Both the position numbers and the translations under genes were made by a program. DNA of 64,000 nt, taken from Pycnococcus provasolii. Its lineage: Eukaryota; Chlorophyta; Pseudoscourfieldiophyceae; Pseudoscourfieldiales. Positions 56,333-64,000 of this stretch are shown piece after piece. The notes beneath the pieces were generated by a model, which worked only from the letters and a program-made list of their open reading frames with translations, was not told the DNA's origin and ran no database searches. Every line of letters starts with the position of its first letter. Within the stretch, counting starts at the first letter, position 1. The stretch lies in the NCBI GenBank assembly GCA_049487715.1, contig CP150579.1, positions 248,001 through 312,000 of the forward strand. The letters are read 5' to 3'.

Positions 56333-57742
56333 CTACATACAGTATTTCATACACTTCTCCACGTACAACCCAACACGTCCACCTCTGTCACGCCAAGCCG
56401 TGAGAATGCAAGTCGCCTCGTCGTCGGCGCCAATCACCAAGCCTCCTCCTCCTCCTCCTCCTCCTCCTTCTGTTGATGAAGAGGTAGTGTGCACGCGACT
56501 CCACGAGATACCGCCGAACGCGGGAGCAGGAGCGGGGGGAGGGACCGCGCGAAGCACGCTGCGCACCACAAAGCGGCAGATGGGGAAATGGCGCGTCATC
56601 GCACGTTGTAGCAGCTCGTCGTCGACGCAAGAGACGGCAGTCACGCCATTTTCTAGCCGATGCCATGCAATTTCTAAAATCGCACAAAGCGACGTGACGA
56701 CATCCACGTCGTCCACATTCATTCGTCCGGCGAGCGTGAGCACGACGTCAACGACAGCGGCGGCGCGACGCGCATGTGCATCTGTCGTGCCAGATGCAGA
56801 AGCGCGCGCCGCCGCCGTCAACAGAGCTTCCCACGCATCCCGTCCCACGCTGTACAGCGAGTCCGCCGCTCGTCGTGCATTTTCTTGCGTCGCACTCGAG
56901 CGTCCGTCGCAGTTCGTGTCTCTTCGTCCGGTGGCTGCCGCGAGCAGCCGTCCCACAGCCTTGGCTGCCGCGACGCGCTCGGCATGCTTGGTGTACGCGT
57001 GTCCTGCGCACCATCTTCGCAGCGCCGCCGGACCAGGCATGCCGAGCACGCGTGCCTGAAAGAGAACATTCTCTCCCACGGCGGTAGCGAGCGCGTCCAC
57101 CGCGCTCGGCTCTGCAATGTCATCTGCGGTTGCGAGCGACTCGTCGACAAGCTGGTACCACGGTGTTGTTGTCGTCAGTGTGCCGTCTGTGTTTTGAAAC
57201 TCCTCACGCTCGCGTTTGCGCGCCCGTATGATGCGCTGCAACCACGAAGTGGGATCGTCGTTCTCCTTCTCTGGAAGTTGCTCCTCAGGCGTGTCACCTT
57301 CATGGTCACGTTCTGTGCCCTTGCCGCCATCATCATCGTCATCCGCGAGTCGCGCCCAAAGGAACGCCGATTCGATGGAGCTGTCGCAGAGCCGTATCGG
57401 TAGAGCCTGAGCCTGATTGGAAGCACCACCACCACCACCACCACCACCACCACCACCACCACCACCACCATGCTGAGCCGCTGAAAGCCTTTTTTGAGCA
57501 CCACCACCACCACCACCAACCGCAGCAGCACCAGCAGCACCAGCACCAGCAGCACCAATCGCAGAAGTATCCCTAGAAGAGTTACCGCATCGCACCAACG
57601 ATAACACGTCAGATAACACCAGAGAAGCGACAACACGGGCACGGTTTCGAACTTGCATAATGCTGCTGGGCTGGTTATGACGCTGACGACCACAAGGGTG
57701 AGCGCTCACCACCGGCATCGATGACACGGGCATCGAGGACAT
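56333..57742 (-). CDS. unknown alpha-helical protein with poly-Gly run
   Basis: 469 residues from an ATG at 57742. I do not recognise the family. Residues ~70-110 contain two poly-Gly runs from CAC/ACC triplet expansions. Residues ~165-420 are helical and Ala-rich with conserved-looking blocks (TSWLQRIIRARKREREEF, PWYQLVDESLATADDI, AARRAADSLYSVGRDAWEALL, HFPICRFVVRSVLRAV), suggestive of helical repeats. The C-terminus has another Gly run. It converges on the Gln/His-rich gene with 129 bp between stops. Upstream, AAAACCCCGAATG and GGTTTTGGGGGTT (57801-57842) resemble the telomere-like promoter motifs. Confidence 0.65.
   Translation of the reverse strand: MSSMPVSSMPVVSAHPCGRQRHNQPSSIMQVRNRARVVASLVLSDVLSLVRCGNSSRDTSAIGAAGAGAAGAAAVGGGGGGAQKRLSAAQHGGGGGGGGGGGGGGGASNQAQALPIRLCDSSIESAFLWARLADDDDDGGKGTERDHEGDTPEEQLPEKENDDPTSWLQRIIRARKREREEFQNTDGTLTTTTPWYQLVDESLATADDIAEPSAVDALATAVGENVLFQARVLGMPGPAALRRWCAGHAYTKHAERVAAAKAVGRLLAAATGRRDTNCDGRSSATQENARRAADSLYSVGRDAWEALLTAAARASASGTTDAHARRAAAVVDVVLTLAGRMNVDDVDVVTSLCAILEIAWHRLENGVTAVSCVDDELLQRAMTRHFPICRFVVRSVLRAVPPPAPAPAFGGISWSRVHTTSSSTEGGGGGGGGGLVIGADDEATCILTAWRDRGGRVGLYVEKCMKYCM
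57424..57471. repeat. CAC/ACC trinucleotide microsatellite in CDS
   Basis: About 15 pure ACC units encoding poly-Gly on the minus strand; likely variable between strains. Confidence 0.85.
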
Positions 57743-58220
57743 GCATGCGGAGACGTCCTCAGAACGAGAAACTCGGCGGGAAAAAGCACAGATGGAGTAT
57801 AAAACCCCGAATGAATCGGGTCTTGAGGTTTTGGGGGTTGTTGGGGAAGGTGGTCGTGAGTTTGGGGATCCCGCTCTCGTGTTTAAGGATAGTGTTAGGA
57901 TGAGGGTGATTCAAGAAAGTCAAAAGGAAAAAGGGTACGCCCCTTACCTTTGCTGAGATTTGAAACAATCGTGGACGGCTTTGCACGACATAGACTACAA
58001 AGGGATACGCATGCTAAATTGACGACAAAAGCGCAAAGTCCTTTTTCCACCGAACAATGAACAAGAAGAGGACGATGATTGATTCATCAGTGAGCCGGCT
58101 ATGGAGGCGCAACTAGGGTCGCGCGAGAGCGTACGGAAAGAGACTTCGAACTTAAAATGAAAATTTGAACTTCATTCATTTACTGTAAAAGTGCGTTGTA
58201 GTTTCCCTCTCCTTTTTCCT

Positions 58221-60862
58221 TCAGTCATTTCGCCACACGGGCTTCGGCGCGTTACCCCACGGTGGCGGGATGCGCTTCTTAAACTTCGGTGCGACGGCGC
58301 CATGCTTTGCATTCATTTTGTCGAATGACGCACCGAGCGAGGATGTCGTCGTGTTGGCACTCGACGGACGTTTGGACGGTTTCCGCGTCTCGACGGACCC
58401 CGAGGCGAGTGCACGCCTCTCCTCCTCAAACGCAATGTGACCATGCTCGGGGAAGAGACATTCATCCACAAATCGGCTGACGTCAACGAGCTTGGCTGGC
58501 GAGTGGTGCACTCGGTACGGTGCAAGCATCTTCTCCAAGCTTCGCGTGGGAACTGCCAGCGTGAGAGGCGGAACGCGAAGGCGGGTGGCAATCTCATCCA
58601 CGCTCACGAATGCCTCTTTTCTCTGAAGCAAGCTCTTCGCCCACTGCCTCGAACTCAGGTCGTGCGGAACGCGGCGATGGCGCTCGATGCGCTCGCGGAT
58701 CACCGCCGCGAGCGCATTAGGGAGGAGTTCATTCATCTCCGCGCCAGCCTGATCGGGTGGTGGCAGGGAAGGTGCTGGCGATTCCGCGCGTTGCCACGGA
58801 AGCTCAGGATCTTCGGCACCGAGCACCGCGCGAGCGAGTGCGCGGCAGTCGACGTACGATCCATTTTTCGTGAGGAATGGCAGAACACACGCCTCGGCAT
58901 CCGCGGGGTGCAGCGCGGCCGCCGCGGATCGCTCCAGCAGCGCCTTGACGTGCGCTGAGGCAACCTCGCCGGCACCCGCGAGCTGACGCAGAAGCGTGCG
59001 CAGCGCGGCGGCGCCGCATCGTCGCCCGAGCGCAGCTTCGCGCACCGTGTTAAGCGCGAGCTGCGGCGCGGCAGCGCGGCGCGTCTTCTCACTTCGGTGC
59101 GCCGCGCGGTCGAAGATCCCCTTGATGCGCGGGAGGTCGTCTTCGAGCAGAACGTCCATTTTCGCTCCGGAGTACGAGTCCTCGACGCCGAGACCGCCGC
59201 CGTATGGATGCGGCTCGACTGCGGACACGAGGCTCGCCACGCTCACGAGGGGCGGATGCGAGCCTGGCAGCTGATGCGCGCGTACTAGCATGTCCATCTC
59301 CTCGTCGGAAGGGACGATGTTCAGGAGACGCAGCGCCTCCTCGACGCGCGAAACAGGCGTGCCTCCAGCCTCGCGCTGGAGCGCCGCTGGCGGACGAAGA
59401 GCCGCTCGCAGCCACACCTTGGCATCGCCACGACGCGCCTCCAGCTTGGTTGTGATGAGACGGTGCAGTGCCAGAAGGCTGTCGGTCGCTAGACTATTAG
59501 CATTCTCAGCATGGGCGATGTGCGAGGCGAGCGTTCCGCCGTGGTACACCTTGCGCTGGAACGGCGAGTTGAGCTCTTGAGATACGAGCTGCGATGGCGT
59601 GGTGCGGCCGTCGTTGTAATCCTGCTGTTGCCGAGATGGTACGTGTTCGCTTCGTGGCGTATCAACCGTGAGCATTTCGTCGTAATCTGGCACGAATTGC
59701 GTCGTCGGCGGCGGCATATTTGGCGCCTTGTACTGCTGGTAGCCACCGCGCTCGTCGTCATGATCTTCGGACCACGCGAGAGCCTTCTTCAGCGGCGATC
59801 GCGACGGAGCGGCAAGCGTCGGCTCGTCGTAGTAGTAGTCTTGCCTCTGCGGCGGCGGCGGCGAGTGCGGCGGCGTCCCATCATAGTACGAGTACTGCTG
59901 CTGATGCTGTGGCGGCGGCGCAGGGCGCTGTTGCTTCGTGCGGCTTTTTGGCCTTATGCTTGACGGCGGTCTGCTCATTTCCTCCTGGGCCATGCGCGCA
60001 GCCACCTCCTTTGTGCGCTGCTTGCGATACGCCGCCTTCTGTGCCTCGAGCAGTCGTTTTTGTTCTTCCACCTGAGGACCCGCGGACGACGGCGGCACCG
60101 GGTAGTCCCCCTCCGGCGCGGTGCGTCGCGAGTCGTGCACGAGCTGCGTGCGTTCTGCGGACGTCGACTTGCGCGCCTCGTGGTCATCGCGTCGCATGGC
60201 GTACTTGCGTTCGAATTCCTGCTGTTTTGCGGCGAGTTGTTGTTGCTGCTCCGCCCTATTGTCTCGCGCCTCAACCTGCCTCTGCGGCCCCCAAAGGCTG
60301 CGCCGTCCGCGTTCTGCTTTTGCTGTTCGGTAGCCCACTGCACTTCCCAGCTTTCGAGCGGCGCACCTCCTCGCACGTCCGGGTGCGCTGGGTACAGCTT
60401 CGGTTTTTGGTGTCTTGGGTCTTGAATGTCCAGCGAGTTTGGCCTGTTTTGTTCCATGCGCGTTTGTTGTTCTTTCAGGTATGCTTCCTTTTCGAGCCTG
60501 CGTCGCCTTCCCACGCTCGTTGGTCTGGGCATGTCAGCAGGCAGTGCTTTCCGTCCAAGCACGTAGTCGATTCGTTCGAAAGCACGCTGTGCCTGTTCCC
60601 CCGCTAAGGCGGCGTGATAAGAGGAGGAAGGAGTGGACGGCCTGTAGGTATAACTGTTGTTATAGCACGAGGCGAATACGGCGAGGTCGGACGAGCGCTG
60701 ACCTTGAGGAGGGTACCCAGCCATATGCATATGCTTCTCAGGAAGGGCAGACTTAAGGCCCTTAGACTTCTTAAGGCCAGAGGACATAGACGCTGAAGTA
60801 CGAACACCGTCTTGGCCAGTTGTGTACGCGAGGCCAGCGTCGAAACTTCCGGCGGTGGACAT
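58221..60862 (-). CDS. unknown cytoskeleton-like protein split across two frames
   Basis: The ATG is at 60862. Frame one reads well to about 60290 (SWEVQWATEQQKQNADG). The second frame (58221-60338) has no ATG start and continues naturally (RQVEARDNRAEQQQQLAAKQ...). They overlap at 60275-60338, so one gene of about 880 residues needs one frame change there: a one- or two-base indel near the GGGGG run, or a tiny intron. The first third is Arg/Glu-rich coiled coil, the middle Pro/Gln/Tyr-rich, the last ~400 residues helical with EF-hand-like pairs (LLNIVPSDEEMDMLVRAHQL) but without clear Ca ligands. The end KKRIPPPWGNAPKPVW is distinctive. It looks like an algal cytoskeletal or basal-body protein, unproven. 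Confidence 0.65.
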
Positions 60863-61499
60863 GTTAACAGCCTCGGGAAGAAGAATGAACGAACAGGGTC
60901 TAATTAATTAAGGCTAAATGGGAACGACGTTCTGAAAAGTCAAACAAACTTGTAACAAACAAGTCGGTCAATTCCTTTCCAATGTCATTTCTCCGACGGA
61001 ATCGCTCCACCTCCACCTCGGTAGGGAGGATGGCATTATAGCACATCATTTCTCCGACGTACTGTGTGTAATCGCTCGACTTTTTTGCAAAGTTTACTGT
61101 TTATCCTACCCTAGGTGGGTCCATCGAGCGATGGCAATATGGCAATATAATCATTTCTCCGACGTAAAATTACTGTAACCTTACATAATCGCGACATTCT
61201 CCCAAGTCAAGTCAAACTGGCAAAGCCTCCATGGTTGAACTTGACAAAGGACAAATGACAAGCAACTTGATCAAGCTCGAACCAGTCCTCCTCCTCCTCC
61301 TCCTCCTGATAGTCTACCCTAAAAAGTAGTGGTATGGAGGAAAAAGCAACTGGCAAGGAGGTCTTGCAACTTGCAAGGTACCCGCAAGGCCGCAACCAAA
61401 CCAACGGCTCTTTCCTCAAGTCGTTTTCCCAAATTCCAGCAGCACGTTAAGGTTACTTAAGGTATTTTTCTTTCTTGGTACCAGTGGTCCACGGCACTC
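60863..61499. other. 637-bp divergent intergenic region with TCATTTCTCCGACG repeats
   Basis: TCATTTCTCCGACG occurs three times (60985, 61046, 61151), the first two followed within about 20 bp by AATCGCTC and the third by a degenerate AATCGCGA further on. TTACTTAAGGTA lies at 61453-61464, 36 bp before the next ATG. No gene seen. Confidence 0.6.
60985..61164. repeat. TCATTTCTCCGACG module, three copies
   Basis: Exact 14-mer at 60985-60998, 61046-61059 and 61151-61164, in the same orientation, inside a divergent promoter. Confidence 0.85.
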
Positions 61500-62897
61500 A
61501 TGGACTTGGCACCTTCATCTTCAAAGTGTCCAGCTATGGCGGCAGCGGCTCACTTGGCATCTTCGTCTTCATTGAAGTCTCCAGCTCAGTCTTCAGCTCC
61601 CCACTTGTTGGACTCATCATCATGGATAATTCTTACTTTGAAAGTCACGCGTGATGTGGGTCGATCCTCCGCGCCCTTACTGGAATTAGAAGTGCTCGGA
61701 TCGCACACCCTGACCGTCGTGGCGCGCGCCATCTTCGAGCACATGGAACTCTCCATGAGCGACCACAAGTGGATGTTTCACCGCGTTGGGGACGATTTTT
61801 ACCACCTCGACGCACACAAACCTCTCAAACAGCCAGGAGGCATCAACAACGCCTTCGACAACCCTGGCGTGCAGAAGGTGCACGAAGGCGCCAGCTGGGT
61901 GTTCCGCTACGGTTCGGGCGAGAGGAAATCTCTCGACGGACGTGACGTAATGGTGCTCACCGTCACCGTCGCGACGGAGCGCAAGCGGGAGGGTGAGCAT
62001 GCCGCCGGGGACGCCCCCGCCGCTCAGGCGGAGTACCCACGCAAGCTATGCACCCGCAAAAGGCCGCGCGAGGAGGAGGACATCCAAAGGGGGCCGCCGT
62101 GCGTCGACGAGGCGTACCCGCACTTAGCGGCTGAGATGCGCGGACAAGGCGTGCGGCTCGATCTTGGCAAGGGCATGTGGGCGCATCCTATGAAACCTGC
62201 GCAGATAGCGAAGTACGGCGAGCAGCACACGTGGATGATGTTATGGGACGCTGGGACCCGCGTCGATGCCCGGCGCATGCCATGTGGCGAGCTGTTTCAC
62301 AACATGGAGAAAGTCGCGGAGATCCGTGCATGCGAGACAAGAAATACGCGGGTGGAGATGGCAATCACTCACGGGCTGCCGGCCGACAAGCTAAAGGACA
62401 AGCCGCTAGACCTCATCCATTTTATGATCGACCCACGAGGAGACCCAAAAAGGACGCGCGAGACGGATTTTTTCGCGGTATTCGAACCAGACAGCGGCGT
62501 CAATCGAGGCTGGCAGAGACCGACGATACTCGAGGCCCACGTGCACATGCGCCCGGGAGAGGTTCAAAAACTCGACTTCGAACGAGAGTTTCCCGCCCTC
62601 AGCGCGGCCATTTGTCCCGTGACTGAGCGTATGGCGCGCAAGACGTTCCTCATCGTGCACGGATGTGGTACAGGCGTCGGGGGCGGTTTCCACGGCGAGT
62701 ACGGCACGGGTTTGTGGCGCACCAAGACAGAGAAGATGCTGTGGAGCTCCTACGAGACCAGGGGCGAGCCCTTCCCGACGCTTACTGCATTGTTCAGAGC
62801 GGTGGACGGCTTCATTGCCGGCGGTTGCCGACGCGACGCTCCGCCCGGAGCGGGAGCCGGAGCGGGAGCCGGAGCGGGAGCAGGAGCTAGAGCCTAG
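61500..62897 (+). CDS. pRiA4b ORF3-like domain protein
   Basis: 465 residues from an ATG. Residues ~42-120 (ILTLKVT, LLELEVLGSHTLTVVARAI, MSDHKWMFHRVGDDFY) fit the start of the plasmid pRiA4b ORF-3-like fold, a ubiquitin-like domain found in bacteria and scattered in algae: a first strand, xPxxxRxxEVxGxxTLxxLxxxI, then a His in HxxxF. The rest (residues ~190-440) is not recognised but is well formed (GKGMWAHPMKPAQIAKYG, DLIHFMIDPRGDP, FLIVHGCGTGVGGGFHGEYG). The C-terminus is an Ala-Gly repeat from GGAGCCGGAGCG units. TGTAA follows 16 bp after the stop. Assignment of the domain is tentative. Confidence 0.65.
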   Translation: MDLAPSSSKCPAMAAAAHLASSSSLKSPAQSSAPHLLDSSSWIILTLKVTRDVGRSSAPLLELEVLGSHTLTVVARAIFEHMELSMSDHKWMFHRVGDDFYHLDAHKPLKQPGGINNAFDNPGVQKVHEGASWVFRYGSGERKSLDGRDVMVLTVTVATERKREGEHAAGDAPAAQAEYPRKLCTRKRPREEEDIQRGPPCVDEAYPHLAAEMRGQGVRLDLGKGMWAHPMKPAQIAKYGEQHTWMMLWDAGTRVDARRMPCGELFHNMEKVAEIRACETRNTRVEMAITHGLPADKLKDKPLDLIHFMIDPRGDPKRTRETDFFAVFEPDSGVNRGWQRPTILEAHVHMRPGEVQKLDFEREFPALSAAICPVTERMARKTFLIVHGCGTGVGGGFHGEYGTGLWRTKTEKMLWSSYETRGEPFPTLTALFRAVDGFIAGGCRRDAPPGAGAGAGAGAGAGARA

Positions 62898-62996
62898 TTC
62901 TAAAACGTTTTTTGTAACTTTTCATTTCCAACCAGTGGTTTTTGTAAGGACAATAATCTTAGGGAAATGTGGTCAAGTCGAGTGGCTATCTTACAA

Positions 62997-63131
62997 TGCG
63001 CCATGTACAAAAACGCGCATTGAATGGCACCGGTGAATGGGCTGAATGGTGAAAGTGAATGGTGTGAATGGACGACCGCTGGAGCGGCTGGACAGAGTAA
63101 AGTACACTTCATTACTGAATGAGGGATCTCA
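62997..63131 (-). repeat. ~130-bp dispersed element, copy 2 (inverted)
   Basis: Inverted copy of 403-529, as described there, again between two convergent genes (the pRiA4-like gene ending at 62897 and the protease gene ending at 63174). Confidence 0.85.
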
Positions 63132-63173
63132 TAAAAATAAATACGAAGCACGAATTCTCATTTCGTACGTGAC

Positions 63174-64000
63174 TCACATGTTCTCGATGGCGGCGATACA
63201 CTCCGCGACGGTCGCGCCACGGCGCATCGCGTCCATGAGGCGGCGGTGCTCCTCTTGACACTCCCGGAGGATTGTCACGCTGTTCAGAACGCTCCACCTC
63301 ACCTGACTGTCCGCGCGCTTTTGCGTAAACCCCAGACTGCGAAACAAGCCGTCAAGCTGCGCAATGTCGTCGACGCCGCCCTCTGCCTGGCCAAACACCA
63401 CGTACTCTGCGGCAATGCCCGCGAGAGCGACGTTGCTGACCGTGTCGAGCGTCGCGCTGCTAATGGAGCCAGCGGCCGTTTCGCGCGCGAACGCGCCGTC
63501 GCAGAACTCCGTACCCGCCTGGGATAGCGCGGCGGTGGGTGGCGGAGGCGCGTTCGTGCCGAACGCCGCGAGGCGCTGCCCCACAGCCTTGCGCAGGGCG
63601 TCGAGCGCCGTGAGCGTGTACCGCTTGGGAAGCAAACCTGTCGTGTACGCGACGAGGAAGTGGCCAGCTTCGTGCACGAGCACGCGGTCCGCGTAGTTCC
63701 CTCCTCCGATGACAGGTGTTCTCGCGGCGGTGTCAATCAGCACGAACGACGCCGCACCGTTCAAGGCGACTGCATCCGCTGTGAGCAGGAAGAGCGTCGT
63801 CGAGGCGAGCCCGAATATGCCCCACGCGCTCAAGTGGAAGGTAAACGTCGTCGCCGCGAGCGCCGCTAGTGCAGCGTACCCTAGTCTCGTTTTCGTCGCG
63901 TTGAGCGTTTGATCCGTGGGTGATAAAAATCTCGACGCTTCGACGTTGTTGAGGCGCAGCTCCGCGAGCGTGTAGTCTCTTTTGGGAACTGCCTGTGTTT
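63174..64000 (-). CDS. VIR3-like plastid M41-type metalloprotease (partial at right edge)
   Basis: The frame stays open to the window's right end, so the N-terminus is outside; about 275 residues are visible. After YTLAELRLNN and SPTDQTLN come two hydrophobic segments, then VLVHEAGHFLVAYTTGLLP with the HExxH zinc motif of peptidase M41 (FtsH), followed by SNVALAGIAAEYVVFG, which supplies the helical part of the site. No AAA ATPase domain is present in the visible part. Plant VIR3/At5g27290-type proteins have this layout: ATPase-free, FtsH-like, in plastid membranes and needed for normal chloroplast development. The plastid site here is inferred from the family. Confidence 0.85.
   Translation of the reverse strand, partial: TQAVPKRDYTLAELRLNNVEASRFLSPTDQTLNATKTRLGYAALAALAATTFTFHLSAWGIFGLASTTLFLLTADAVALNGAASFVLIDTAARTPVIGGGNYADRVLVHEAGHFLVAYTTGLLPKRYTLTALDALRKAVGQRLAAFGTNAPPPPTAALSQAGTEFCDGAFARETAAGSISSATLDTVSNVALAGIAAEYVVFGQAEGGVDDIAQLDGLFRSLGFTQKRADSQVRWSVLNSVTILRECQEEHRRLMDAMRRGATVAECIAAIENM

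Noticed and set aside
60275-60338. programmed ribosomal frameshift
   Set aside because: No slippery heptamer in the right phase; an indel or a tiny intron is simpler.
1-64000. CRISPR arrays, bacterial operons, rRNA genes
   Set aside because: No regular spacer-repeat arrays, no Shine-Dalgarno-linked gene strings and no rRNA sequence were seen; the gene content is eukaryotic nuclear.

Overview
The window is nuclear DNA from a green alga, most likely a compact-genome picoplanktonic or prasinophyte-like chlorophyte. Several lines of evidence support this. There are plastid proteins with cleavable N-terminal extensions (PsbP family, imidazoleglycerol-phosphate dehydratase, a J-domain/ferredoxin protein, a VIR3-like metalloprotease). 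There are eukaryotic hallmark genes (NOP56, ATG16, a Sec23/24-like protein, an SFI1-type centrin-binding protein, a SPAG7-like protein). There is a chlorophyte-style SPPPP extracellular protein, telomere-like CCCTAAA/CCCCTAA tracts, and TGTAA just after several stop codons. Nearly every gene is one uninterrupted frame. Species cannot be fixed from the sequence; a Pycnococcus-like alga would fit, but that is inference.

Layout. 1-8 kb: the end of a PsbP-family gene, converging on a 7.4-kb SFI1-like gene. 8-9.1 kb: gene-free, with a minisatellite. 9.1-16 kb: a CRAL-TRIO protein with a poly-Cys tail, an S28 serine carboxypeptidase, a small plastid-type membrane protein, an RCC1-like repeat protein, and a plastid DnaJ/ferredoxin protein. 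16-17.4 kb: no gene recognised. 17.4-26.1 kb: ATG16, a glycosyltransferase fragment, a Sec23/24-like protein and a large unknown two-TM protein. 27.6-36.3 kb: class 3 lipase, a second RCC1-like protein, a CNPY/saposin-like ER protein, a GUCD1-like protein, a SPAG7-like R3H protein, IGPD and a NANP-like HAD phosphatase. 36.8-44.8 kb: a small Cys-motif plastid-type protein, an EamA transporter, an F-box/kelch-like protein and NOP56. 46-51.8 kb: a giant surface protein (propeller, polyproline stalk, multi-TM C-terminus) whose 5' in-frame part resembles the end of exportin-5. 52.3-64 kb: a degenerate SDR, a Q/H/P-rich disordered protein, two unknown proteins (one split across two frames), a pRiA4-ORF3-like protein and the end of a VIR3-like protease.

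The genes do not form one pathway; they look like an ordinary, dense housekeeping segment with plus and minus genes alternating and 3' gaps as short as about 40 bp. The most interesting material is between genes. An exact 13-mer, TTAGGGGTTTGGG, recurs in 5' regions. A second motif, TTCTTAAGGTR, recurs upstream of unrelated genes. A ~130-bp element is present in inverted orientation near the two ends of the window, each time between convergent genes. Other signals are recent 198-bp duplications inside the SFI1 gene, homogenised 117-bp repeats in an RCC1-like gene, and in-frame or isolated fragments of other genes.
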